Assembly (NCBI GenBank): GCA_029379385.1
Contig: CM055605.1
Location: forward strand, 3,631,001-3,695,000
Direction: 5' to 3'
Origin: Quillaja saponaria
Taxonomy: Eukaryota; Streptophyta; Magnoliopsida; Fabales; Quillajaceae
DNA length: 64,000 nt
Shown in pieces: positions 46,263 to 57,833 of the stretch; the first letter of the stretch is position 1, and every line of letters starts with the position of its first letter. A program made the translations under genes and the position numbers. The notes under the pieces were generated by a model. That model searched no databases. It was not told the DNA's origin and worked only from the letters and a program-made list of their open reading frames with translations.

Positions 46263-47047
46263 GTACTATTTTTTATATTTAGAGTTTATGATATTTTTTA
46301 AAATTTATAGTATATGATATTTTAAAATTCATGATATTTTTTAAATTTAAAGTGTATGATATTTTAAAAAATTTTAATGTATGATAAATTTTAAATTTAA
46401 AGTGTATAATAATTTTTAAATGTATGATAATTTTAAATTAAAAAATTTATGATAATTTTTAAATTTATAGTATATGATATTTTAATTTTTTAAATGTATA
46501 ATAATTTTTAAATTTATAATGTCTTATCTTTGTTCTTCTCGTGTCTCTCTCTTTCCCTTTTCCCATGCTGGTTTTTTAACATTTAAGTGTTTAATATTTT
46601 TCCTTTCCGTGTTAATATTTTTATTTTTCGTGTCTGCTCTTTTTTTTTGGTTTTTGTAGTTTTTAAATTTATAGTGTATGATATATTTTTTTATTTATGT
46701 CTGATATGTTCAATTTTTCCTTTATTATATTTTTTACTTTAAATGTTCTATTTTATTTAAATGTATGGTGCTTTGGCAGGGTGAGGTGGGGCCGTGTTTG
46801 CATATGAAACCCAATTTTGAAAATCTGATTTCATATTGTTGTTCAACGTTTCCAATTCTTACAAGAGTGGGCCTGTGAGTGTGAGCATGTGGTGATGGCC
46901 AAGTGGGCTGGTAACGCGGAGCCAATAATCGAATTTTCAAAAATTTGATTTCTAAAATTATCCTATTGTAATTATTTAACTACAAATCCTACCATATTGT
47001 CTAAAAAATTAAAAATTAGACTTTTGTGTCCAAAAATCCTTGAAATC

Positions 47048-47811
47048 TACTATCTTAGTTTTAGTTTGTAACACTTACTGATTACTAGTACATAAAATTA
47101 TGTTGCCAAGTGTCACAGACCCACATTTCACGTCAAGGAAGAAATGCTATCCTTATATGCTCAAAATCATTCTAATATACAATCGGCGGCCTCCTAAAAT
47201 GGGTATAACCAAAAAAAAAAAAAAAATATTACTTACCTTATATGCTTAAAATCATTCTAGGTTATTTGACCATCACACCCAGCTCTGTCTTCAAAGCGCA
47301 CATAACTTTTTCCTTACAAAAACCATATTTGATTGAAAGATAACCATATTTCAATAGTTTGATACTTTGATTATGCTAAAGTCATGGTTTATGAGAGTGT
47401 TTGAAAATAAAGGAAAAGCACGGGTATATTTTCAATAAAAATATTGAAAATTGTAGTAATTTAGCCTGGCTGCATGGAAGGCATGGTATGTACTGTTCAT
47501 TATTCAAGGCATCTTTCAAGCAAACAAGCATACATAACAATTCAGTACAAAAGGAAGTCTTTCGTTTCTTTTCCAGGAGGGTGAGGGAAGTCTTCCAAAT
47601 AGCGAACTCTACCTGGTGTTCATTGATTATCTGAAGACAAATAAAATTTCTGAATTGTGTCCGGTTGCAACTTAAAGTTAATATGCTAATATTTACAGAA
47701 TCATACACTGATATTGAAGGAATATCATTCAGATCTATCTAAAATGAGAGTCTATAGGGGAAAAGCATAACGTTAGACTTGTTCCAGCAGCAATGGCATG
47801 GAGAATGAAGG
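47048..47811. other. Spacer between the Mutator-like element and the small membrane-protein gene
   Basis: A poly-A run lies near 47211-47226. The remainder is AT-rich and without a recognisable gene. The end near 47812 is the presumed 3' UTR of the minus-strand gene. Confidence 0.45.
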
Positions 47812-50194
47812 TCAATTTGGAGCGACGCACGGATAGTGATGAAGAGGCCTTGAGATGGGCTCTGGAGGACACGGTGCAGGAGCAGGCTGTGCAATGAAGG
47901 TAGGAAATTCCTCACCTGGCATCAAAACTGATACACCTCTGCCGTAAACTGTTACCTGCACGAATTAAACATGTCAAATACATTAACAACATGAGCACAC
48001 AGACTAATTACTAAGGTAGTACCTTGGAAATAAAAAAATAAAATGAGGAAACTAAGTATGAAGTATGAACCAATCCAACAGTAAGAGCGCGTCAAATAGA
48101 AAAGCAGCTAATATTATCTGTCTAACAATGGACCCGAGGACTACTTTATCCTCTCCTGACATACAAGAACAGGGAGTAGATAAACTAAGGTAGATATAAA
48201 AATACCTGTTCTGAAGGTATTATATGCCTGATGGGCTGATACTGTAATAATCTTTCTGAAGCTCTCATAACGCTTCCCTTAATCTAACGGTTTCTTAATA
48301 CCTGGTCTCATTGTGAACATTTAGTAAGAAAACTTTGTTTATGCTTGTGAAAATGCTAGACAAGAGAAGGTGATATGTGCTTGTATTACATGAAGTAGTC
48401 TCACACAATTCAAAATATATAATCTTTTGTCCTAGACAAAGCAGCCTAGCATGTGATTATGTTTAGAAATAGCCCTTCATTTTTATCTGCAAAGCATACG
48501 TTGTGGGATCCTGTCCTAAAAAGAGCAAAAATCCTGGATCCATCATAGGTCAATTGTCTGATGCATAACAATTATAAAATGAATCTGGCTAATCAATCAA
48601 CAACATCCTCCAAAAAATTGTTGATAAAAATGAATAGCACCAAGATTGATTTAAATTTAGTTAGTTTGGTACAATTTCTTGTTGGTCTGTTTGATTAATA
48701 CTAGAGACAATACACATGATACTGACAGATAGTGATCCCATTTACCTTAACAAAATAGAATGGATGGACAGTGTCTCCCTTAATAAGAATGCAAAATCAA
48801 GGTAGGAACGTTGGTTATAAAATTACAGATAACTATTTCAGATATACTTTTCATGTGCAACTATCTGAACCACAACAGGACTGGTTCAAGGTTTTCTAGA
48901 CAAGATTTTCAACATGAAAAGGTTATTAAATTTTGCAGTTATGGTTAATATGTAAACAAGTGAGCACTACTGTTAAATCCTTCCTAGGTTGACCATAAGA
49001 AATAGCATTATATGAATGGTGGTATGCAATTATAAGCATTATAATTTATATAATATAAAGTGGTAATCTTAAAAAAATGTGTATTATGATTCCAAAGTCT
49101 TGATAATCAAATAGGGTTCCGTTAGAGTGCCGTTTTAATTTTATATTAATTAGAGTGTGATAGGCCAATAGTACATAATGCAGGTCCACTACAGAAACTC
49201 AGAACCATCCTAATTAAGCATCTTCCAAGAAGTATGAATTTTTTAGTTGATCCAATGAGATTAATCCACTAACCTTCAAATAGCTAAACCCCCACATGTT
49301 GAGATGATCAACTGATTTAATCATCAGAGTACTAATATCACTTTTTATTGGTACAAAGAGTATTAAGATTACTTTATTACCAGCCTCTCCTGTCAATTTC
49401 CAAATTGTTAGCTTCTTCCATTCCTTGACTTGATGAAACAGGATTTGAACAAGAAACCTAAGACAAAGTTAAAAGCTTTATCACTTGAACCAATTCCTAC
49501 CTTAGCTTGAAATTAATGCATCAATATTTTATCATCTAACAAGCAAGAGCAAGACAACAAGTCAACAACCCAGCATGGACATCCCTTGGGAAGGGGAGTA
49601 CCAATATTGTGGTCTCTTTTCATTGTTCCTTGCTTTTCCCATATAACAAAAAAAAAAGTATTGGGTAATATGTTACCACATTCATTATAATTTATGAATT
49701 GAGAAGAACAATAAACAATGGAATTTATTCAGATTCATGCTTTCTAATGGCAAAATAATTAGTCATAACTCATAACATAGTAATTGCCTATAATTGCATA
49801 CCAGAAGAAAGTAAAAGAACAGTCACATTCATGTTGGCAAGTATACTCAATTGCATTAGCTGTAAAACCAAAGAAGGGAAAGATATCAATAATTATATAC
49901 AGAGAGAAAGAGAGGACCTACTTTGGGAGATGGGTACCCAATCTTTCCACCGAATACCATCTGGGCCTCAAGATCGATCGGATTCCGACCACCAGACTGA
50001 GTTGCTCTGGGCCAGAGAAACCTCTCAAAGATAGCCATAACAAGGAACATTGTAATGAGGATTGCAGTTGCAACGAACCCAAAAGACACCGCATTGACAG
50101 AATCTTCAAAATGCCCCCAATGCTCTTCCCTTTGTGAAATTAAAGGAGCCACCGTTGGCGGTGACACTATGCCCCAGTTACCCTCAGCACCCAT
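47812..50194 (-). CDS. Small plant-specific single-pass membrane protein, unknown function
   Basis: Two exons on the minus strand, 50194-49922 and 47955-47812, join in phase 0 to give 138 residues. The intron is about 1.97 kb and holds no recognised content. Residues 1-30 (MGAEGNWGIVSPPTVAPLIS...) are followed by one hydrophobic helix at about 34-55 (SFGFVATAILITMFLVMAIF). Next is a short basic segment with Gly-Gly-Arg. A proline-rich tail includes VTVYGRGVSVLMPGEEFPTF and PAPAPCPPEPISRPL. I recognise the layout as a conserved uncharacterised family in flowering plants, not as a named protein. The C-terminal GVSVLMPGEE-type motif supports exon 2. The start is the first ATG after an apparent leader. 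No enzymatic signature is present. Confidence 0.82.
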
Positions 50195-52739
50195 TAAAGT
50201 CTAAATTTTGCAGGAGTACTTGATCTTCCTTTCCTTCACTCATAACAAAATTAAGCCAATACAGTAAAATAGAATGTTAATGAAAGAAAGAGAAACCAAC
50301 TTGGTCCTTTTCTTCTATAAGAGAAAAGCTAAAGTAGTAATTTTACTGAAGGCGATGATCTTGGCAGCTTTGCTGGTAAAGCTTGTGGAGAGAGAAATTG
50401 TCAAGAGGAAATGAGAACTGTATAAGGCTGGTCTTTTTCTCAGGGCCTTTGTGCATGATGCTAATGGGGTTGCTTCCAATGCCCTGTCTTTTCTACAAAT
50501 AAAATAACGTGTATAAGACAAAAAGATTAGCGCGAGTGAGATGACTGGAGAAGGAAGGGAAACTGTGGTGTGAGGAGTCTGTAACTCTATGGGCCTGCGG
50601 GCGGGGACCGGATAGGAGGTTTATTTGGTTGCATATCTGTCTTCAATTCTTAATATATTTGCTTAATTTATTAATTTTGTGATTTCGAATTTCAAAGGCT
50701 TAACTACTGATTCAGTAATCAAAATTCTATCATTCCTTTAGCTCGGCCTTTTCAAAAAAAAAAAATTTTAAAAATTCAATCCATTTTTTGACAGATACAT
50801 AATTTCTAAGTCAAGTATCATTTTTCTATTTATATGTTATAATTTAACAAACTAACCATACTTGATATAAAAATAATAATGTAATAAGTTATATTTATAT
50901 CTTGTACATTTTTTTTGATCATTTTATCAATAATTATTTATTAATTTATTTATGTATAACATGAGAATGAAAAAAATAACTAATTAAAAAATTTTAAATC
51001 CTATAAGATAAAATTGATTGACTAATTTAAAAATTGAGACAATCCTAACTAAAATAGTAATGAAGTCAATCTCGAAAAGGTCAAAAAAATAAAATTTTAT
51101 AATTCGACGTGAATTATCTATATAGCCTAGTTAGAAAAATAAATTCGTTAAAATACATATAAGCTGACTTGTATATCACTTGACCATTAGGTTGAGTTTA
51201 TTTTCTAAGTAAAAAATAACATAATATAAGATTATGAATGATATTTATGGAAAAAAATCGATAAACTATTACTATTATGTAGCTCCAAATATAATGACTT
51301 TTTTTTTTTAATAATAATAAATAAATAAAACACAAATAAGGTCCAATTAGGCTAGAGAATAACACTATCTAACCATAGTTTTTATGTGCTTGCTCGATCA
51401 AAATATTACTAGAGTCTAGTTATAATGCTAAGAGTAATATAGTTGTTATTTTTAATCATAAACATAATTCTTCTTGTTTGCTAATTTTTAATCAAAACTA
51501 AGTTGCATCTTTGTTTCCTTATAAGAATGACTTTGTACATAATTGGAAATGCACTATATCTTTTATATCAACTAATCGTTAGTTTAATTTGTAAAATCGA
51601 ATTTAACATATTTTGATTTTGACCAACATGAATTAAATCTTCTCCTCTTTTCCAACCTCTCCTCTAAAGTTTTAGATACAATCTCATTTACCGTCTATTG
51701 AAATATAAAAATAATCTTATGTGATGAATTTTTTGTCTTATTTTTGAAATTAGACTTTTCACAAAATCTATTTTGAAATTAATAGTAACTTATTTTTTTT
51801 TATAAGTTTTTCTTCTTTTTAACCTTTTTACTTTTATATCCCTTTAAAAATAAAAGTCACAAAATAAATACCTTCAAATAATTTAGCATAAATTTTAATT
51901 GTCCAAACTCCGGTTCTGGATCTGTGATGTGGTCCTACATCGACATTTTTCCCTCGACACATGATATCTGCATCCAAGATTTCACAGGCCATGGTCCACA
52001 CGAGGTAAATACAGTTCAACATGTGTCCAACTCAACGCTTTTGATTTTCGTTAACTACGTGCCACGCAACAATTTGTTATGCTTATAACTGGTCGTGCTC
52101 ATATAAAACTTTTAATTTTTTTTTTCCAATCAAGTAGTGTATCAACTTACAATTTTCTTTTTCAATCCAATTAAAACATGTCATTCACACTAAAATTAAC
52201 AAAAACTAAATATTTTATTTTCCACAATTTTTTGAAGGAATTTAAATTTTTAATATTAATGAAGTCCGTTAGGGTTAAATTTTGGTATTATTAGAATATG
52301 GCCCATTAGATTTAGGTGTGCCCGCATAATATAAATAGAAGAAATTGAGGTTTTCTTTATCGCTTATACCTGCAATTTTACTTTTATATTTGGAATTTTT
52401 TACATAAAATATTTATGTTTTTAAGTGCATGCAGTTCTTTTAATTAGTGGAATTTTTCACATAAAATATTATGTTTTTTCTTTTAATGTTGTTGCAGAAC
52501 AATATTAAAGTCGCTCATATAATGTGATACTCATGTAAGGTTCACTTATACCATTTATTGCATGTAGGAGTCTTCTATATATTTGTGTGTAAGCATCAAA
52601 TTATCTGATGGAAATCAGTTCCTATCAAGAAAATTATTTAACAATACTATTCTCTTTGAGTACTAGGAGAGTAGAATAAGAGGATTTTCTATTCAAAAAT
52701 GTGTTTACAAAATAATGTAAAAGTGGTAGTCCATTAAAT
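50195..52739. other. AT-rich intergenic DNA
   Basis: The first 150-400 bases should be the promoter and leader of the small membrane-protein gene. The rest is AT-rich with short poly-A/T runs. I see no supported gene, tRNA or transposon end. Confidence 0.5.
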
Positions 52740-53822
52740 TTAATAGCTTACAATGCAGCAATGGCTGCACAATTCCTTTTCCATGTTCTCCTCCATGGGC
52801 TCAAAGCTCCTCCAACCTTCTCCATTTGCTGATGTGTCAAACACATGGACAACTGACATACATCTTGGTATCTCACCTGGCATTCTATACCCTGACAAGA
52901 AGTATAAGTGGTTCCCAACCGATGCCATCGTAAGGTAAAGCTGTTGCATAGGTGGCCAATTTTCATCCGACGTGGAAATAGTAGAGGATAGTGTTTGTAA
53001 ATATGACCCATCAACCACATTCCATATGTTAAGCTTCTCATCATAAGCCTCAATATGACCCTTCCATGACTTAAGACAATCCCCTGAGCTAAAAAGCTTG
53101 CCATCAACTGCTACAATTTGATTAGGTGGAACGTCGAGTTGCCACATACCCACGTGTAAATCCCACTTGGCATGTTCCGAGTCATACACCTCAGCCGAGC
53201 TTCGCTCCAAGGTGTACCATGAGTCTCCCATCCCGGCAAACCCACCAACCACGTGGATTTTCCCTTGCCATGTCACACCTACGCATTTGTACCTCAAAAC
53301 TCTCATATTAGGCAATGGTTTCCACTCGTCAAGTGCAGGATCATAAAACTCAGCAGATGACACACCCTTGGTGCTAGCCAATGTGCATTTTCCTCCAGCT
53401 ACATAAATCCTGTTGTCATACACAGTGTAAGCAAAATCAAAACGTGGTGTGCTTAGTGGTGCACATTTAGACCAAACATCACTGTGAACATCATAACGCA
53501 GTACATTTGACAACACATCAATGCCAACTTCAACAATATCATCTGCAGAGTCATGACCAACAACCTTATGGCAAAGCCTTCCACCGATTACGAAAATTGA
53601 GCCATCAATGGCAACCATGGAAAACCCTTTTAGGACTTGGTTTTGGGTTAATCCCGTAATCATACTAACTCGGTGCCAAGCATTGTTTGAGGGATTGTAA
53701 CACTCTATCCAGTTAGATTTGTTTGTGTTAAGTGATGGATTCTTGGAGCAAAACGAAGCATAAATTCTAAAATTTCTGGAAGAGTTGTTGTTCTGGTGTG
53801 AGAAATGAGACGAAGAACCCAT
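52740..53822 (-). CDS. Kelch-repeat protein without an F-box
   Basis: A single exon of 360 residues on the minus strand, opening MGSSSHFSHQNNNSSRNFRI. Four to five kelch-type blades are visible: AIDGSIFVIGG, VYDNRIYVAGG, TWQGKIHVVGG, VAVDGKLFSSG and ASVGNHLYFLSG. They are interleaved with the AEFYDPALDEWKPL and AEVYDSEHAKWDL-type Trp segments that end blades. In plants most such proteins are F-box/kelch substrate adaptors of SCF ubiquitin ligases. Here the N-terminus is only about 45 residues before the first blade and shows no F-box, so the protein may act outside SCF. It resembles the intronless plant F-box/kelch group. The open frame is complete. Confidence 0.88.
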   Translation of the reverse strand: MGSSSHFSHQNNNSSRNFRIYASFCSKNPSLNTNKSNWIECYNPSNNAWHRVSMITGLTQNQVLKGFSMVAIDGSIFVIGGRLCHKVVGHDSADDIVEVGIDVLSNVLRYDVHSDVWSKCAPLSTPRFDFAYTVYDNRIYVAGGKCTLASTKGVSSAEFYDPALDEWKPLPNMRVLRYKCVGVTWQGKIHVVGGFAGMGDSWYTLERSSAEVYDSEHAKWDLHVGMWQLDVPPNQIVAVDGKLFSSGDCLKSWKGHIEAYDEKLNIWNVVDGSYLQTLSSTISTSDENWPPMQQLYLTMASVGNHLYFLSGYRMPGEIPRCMSVVHVFDTSANGEGWRSFEPMEENMEKELCSHCCIVSY

Positions 53823-53891
53823 AGATTGGACTTAAAATGTGAGGCCTTTGAGTTTTGTGAGTGGGGGAATTGGTTAGTGGGGAAGAGATGA

Positions 53892-53901
53892 AGATATATA
53901 G
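53892..53901 (-). promoter_or_regulatory. Candidate TATA box of the kelch gene
   Basis: A TATATATC-type motif on the minus strand lies about 72 bases before the start codon at 53822. That is a plausible core-promoter distance allowing a short leader. Confidence 0.4.
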
Positions 53902-55047
53902 AGAAGGAAGTAGCCGGACAAAACTAGGGGAGCCTAATTTGGTAGCATCGACTATGTTTGTTTGGTGAGAGCAATTAGAAGTGGGCATTTGGATCTATCT
54001 TGGAGGTGAAATCTAAGATAATTTCTTGTTTGGCATATGATAGGAGAGTTTGATATTTATGGTGAAATACAAGAAAGAGTGCTATAAAATCATACCAAGA
54101 GATTCAAATCTATCTAGAATCATTGACTGATTAATGGGTTTCTTGCAAGAAAATATATGGTGGGGATTCTAAATTTTTTATTGAAAGGATGTTTGTTTGC
54201 TTTGCTAGAACATAGTCTAATGCAGTTAGAATAAAATTAGCAATGCTAGAAGAAAATTAGCAATGCAGTTTGGAGCCGGCTAGGACAATATTTCTTTTGA
54301 GGTCCACTTTTCCTTTAGCTTCATTTTAATTTCTGTAGTATTATTAAGTGAAAGTTAGCATAAGATTATGATTTTGTGTGTATGCTATTTTCTAAAAGAC
54401 TAAACTCTAAATTGATCTCTATGCAATGCAAAAGCATTCCACTATACACGATTTATAGGCCAAGTACTGATGCTGAATTCAATAGCTCAGTGCATGCATA
54501 CACGAATGTACTAAGAAGTTTGTCAACAAGTTCCATATAGCAGCCTGTTATGCACACTGCAATTGGACAATTTGGTCCGTGCGGGTGTTACACATGCGAC
54601 TGTTCTTAGTATTTCTCTAAGTTTTGTACATGCAGTTCACGTGGGACACAAATTAATTTAAAAAATGAGAGGCTCAGAGTCAGGATCATTCCATCATTTG
54701 CACTAATGCAGCCGCTTCTCCACTGTTTTACAAATCACAGGTTTGTTATTTTTCTTTCCTTTCCCTCCTTTGTTATGGGGAATTCAGGTTTGGTACCTGC
54801 TTATAAATCAGTAATGGACTCTGGTTTGAATTGTGGTGTCTCAAAGAATTCATTATCTTTTTCTGGTCTGAACATTCACACCATTTCACTCTTTCAAGCT
54901 TCAAATAAGAAAATCCCAACAAAAATTTGAAGCAACTTTATTGTGGTTACAGACCAAAAAAGCATTGTTGATCATGGGTTAAACAACCTGTCATTTTAAT
55001 TTGAGGTATCCCAATCCCATCAAACAAAAATGTAAATATTCTTCTTG
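53902..55047. other. Spacer upstream of the kelch gene and downstream of GH3
   Basis: This is the promoter of the kelch gene, then AT-rich sequence and the presumed GH3 3' UTR. The open frames here are short and carry no family signal. Confidence 0.5.
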
Positions 55048-57833
55048 TCAACCATAAGCAGTGCTAAAGAACCTTTTAGCGGTGCATGCATTGAGAATTC
55101 TCAATAGGACCCGGTTGCTAGTGCATCTAGGAGTCTTGAATTGGCTCAGGGCACCTCCATTGGCAATGAAGTCATCCAAAATCTTATTGAAAGTTCCTCT
55201 TTCCACAATGCAAAGCTCTAGAGGACCTATTGAATTGGTTCTCCTAGAGACAACATACCCATGATCAACAAAAGATGCATCCATTTCTCTGCAACACTCA
55301 CAAAGAACCTTATCCTCTACCTCCCCTTTGATCTCCCAGTAAATAATGTAATGTCCCGGTTGGTCTGTTATGTCTGCCTGGCTAGTAAAATCTACAAGCT
55401 CAGCTTTCGCCTTGTTTAGGAGCTGTGTCCCACTCTCCACCACTAACTGAAGGTCCTTCTCTGTATTTTTGTCTATGTTTATTGTTAGAATTAGCTTTCT
55501 TCTGCATTTGAAGTTCAATTTTGGGGTCCCATTGTGAAAACCAGCCACTTCCACCACATCCCCTAATCTGTACCTATATAGTCCTGAAAGGAAGTAGCAT
55601 ATTTACTTTTCAATCGCAAATAGACCGTTTAGTAGTTACAGGACAGGGTATTCTTAGATTCTTATTAGAGTAAAGTAAAACGACAAGAACATATACCATC
55701 AACTCTGGCCACATAAAACTTATAAAACTTATTACTATTTAGCAACAAGTAACATGCCTATAAAACAGTGTTTGAAACATATATCCACGTTTTCAGTATC
55801 ACTGGACCCACTATAGAAAAGAGATTAGATTTTCCATGATTTTTTTTAGCCTGCAATTAGTAGACGTTGAGTCTTTAAGAAATTATAGAAAGTATGCGCA
55901 GACAGACTTTTTCCAGACCAATGCTCTATAATAATATTATCCATGATAGGGTGATTCCGAGACAGTTCAAATAGCAAATACTTCTCTGATCATAGAGCTA
56001 GTTATGTTCAACTGATGTTTTAGTTAACGGCATTTTTTTCTTTTTTAGCAAATGATAGAATTTGAACTAGGTCCTTAGTAATAGAGGAGAACATTTGGTA
56101 CTAGTTGATGTTCAAAAGTAAGAATCTGTAAGGAAAGAAATAGCAAATAGATGTTGAATAATTACCAGTGAAAGTTGTGAGGACAAGCTCATACTCTAGT
56201 CCAACTTTGACTTGAGAAAGTGGGATAGGATCATCTTCCATGAAATCATCAATGACTGAGCTGCAATCTTGTTTCTGCCAATAAAGTGATATGAACTCAA
56301 AGTAAGAGAAAGTGGGTATTACAGAAAATCTCACATTCTCTGGAGGTAAAGTAGGATCCAAGTTCACCCCAATCCAGCTCTCAGTTGAACCATAGTCGGC
56401 GCTTACCAAGGGCAATCCTTTAGCATAATGCCTTAATTTTTTCAAGTATGGTTGCATTGACCCTGTCATTATAGAATACACATACTTGGCATTTGGCCAA
56501 AGCTTAGGAATCAATCCGAACCAATCCAAACTTTGTAACTCCTGGCAAGCAGCTTCTATTTTTGAAGCTAAACAAGGATTTGGAGAAATTATATCCAACA
56601 CAGCCTTTCTCATTTTTGGTAATTTGATTCTTCTACTCAGAGTGCCTTCTTTAATATCATTACAGATGTCTTCCCAGAGCTCTTCAAAAGTTCTAAATGC
56701 TTGAACTATGCTATAGGCAAAGGTTGAGGCTATAAATTCTACTTGCTCATATAAAAAGAGGCCCAGCAGGAGATGGCAGTATGTAGATTGTTTATAGTCC
56801 CCACCTGAAATTACTTCCTCTGGGCTACAAGTAAATGATTTTGTCTTTTCCTGTTTGATTTTGAATTCTTCACTTGCATAGTAGTGTGTTGTGGCTGTTC
56901 CTGCTATTAACCCTCCTTTAGTTTTGTACTGTTTACTGCTGTATATGAATTCAAGAATCCTCCTTCCTTCCCTTATTGGATAAACCCTGCAAGGAAAAAA
57001 AAAAGGCCATAAAAAAGCTAATAATACTTTCAAACATGATTATCTATAATAAACTTGGTCTGGGGTTGCCATGGGTGAAAAAAAGAGCGGATGGATTTGG
57101 ACTTGAACCTTGATCTGTAGGCTGCTGCTAGCCTAAAAATTTGAAGGGTGGTCTGTGCGCTATGGTCAGTAAAGGGTACAAACTTCTGTCTTCCCTCTGT
57201 GGTTCCAGAACTGCAACACAAGAAATACAAATATAAATGAGAAATCTAAACAAAAAAATTTCTTGGTGTTTTCATTCAGATTATTTATTTGTATATTCAA
57301 TTGTCTTGTTACCATGAAAAGACTGACATGTTTACTATCACATGGAAAATTATTTGGTTATCTTTGTAGCAAAATCAACAAATATAGATAGAAAAACCAT
57401 GAAGTACCCTAGAAAATCAGAGAATAACAAGATGAGAGACATTTATATAAGGTTAAAGTTGAAGTTGGTGCCTAGCTAGCTACCTTAGTGAAAGAGTTGT
57501 TATGGGTTGTTGAGTGAGTATAGGACCTGTGTCCCCATCTGCAATCCTTTGGATATAAGGCTCTAAATCTGCATGTGAAGTAAGGGGTACCAAAGAGGTG
57601 AAAAGGGATTCCAATGCACATGCATCCATCTCTTTGATATTGAAGTCTCCCAACCATTTCTGGAGATATTCCACACCATAATTTAGCTCAAGAATCTGGC
57701 GTAACGTCTGAGTTTGAATCGAACCGGCATTCTCAGAGACCTCCTCAAACCAGCTAATGATGTCAAAGTCATTGTTGCCATTGCTGCTATGCTTAATATT
57801 AGTACTCACAACTGCTAATTCCATTAAAGACAT
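55048..57833 (-). CDS. GH3.10: GH3 acyl-acid amido synthetase, GH3.10/DFL2 type
   Basis: Four exons on the minus strand: 57833-57484, 57210-57109, 56986-56166 and 55583-55048. They encode 602 residues in phase. ANL-superfamily motifs are present. The ATP-binding loop SSGTTEGRQKFVPF begins near residue 117, its first codon split by intron 1. SADYGSTESWIGVN is motif II and LYRYRLGDVVEV is motif III. LILTINIDKNTEKDLQ and GHYIIYWEIKGE mark the C-terminal lobe. GH3 enzymes adenylate a hormone carboxylate and conjugate it to an amino acid in the cytosol. The segments LTQQPITTLSL, AGTATTHYYASEEFK and IPTFSYFEFISLY resemble the GH3.10 (DFL2) branch more than the auxin-conjugating group. GH3.10 members act on a jasmonate-pathway substrate in some reports, so the substrate stays open. 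The exon 2 donor is a weak GTTCAA. Confidence 0.92.

Larger units (their letters stand above)
45600..47039. mobile_element. Mutator-like nonautonomous element with long terminal inverted repeats
   Basis: The bases from 45600 (GGATTTTTGGACACAA) match, inverted and imperfectly, the bases ending at 47039. Similarity runs inward for about 270-290 bp: left arm about 45600-45870, right arm about 46751-47039. Shared blocks include TAGTTAAATA-like, CACAGGC and CACCTCACC segments, then CCATACATTT. The flanks carry an 8-bp direct duplication TTGAAATC (45590-45597 and 47040-47047), with a near-match at the ninth base. Long TIRs plus an 8-9 bp target duplication fit the Mutator superfamily. The interior has no transposase frame; it holds AT-rich repeats and a pyrimidine-rich block. 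Confidence 0.8.

Noticed and set aside
45984..46317. Overlapping 86-105 residue open frames on both strands
   Set aside because: They are translations of the pyrimidine repeat and AT repeats (runs of Phe/Pro/Leu or Lys/Arg/Glu/Gly), with no protein signature.
46734..46940. 68-residue minus-strand frame in the right arm of the Mutator-like element
   Set aside because: It lies within the terminal inverted repeat and shows no transposase or host-protein similarity.
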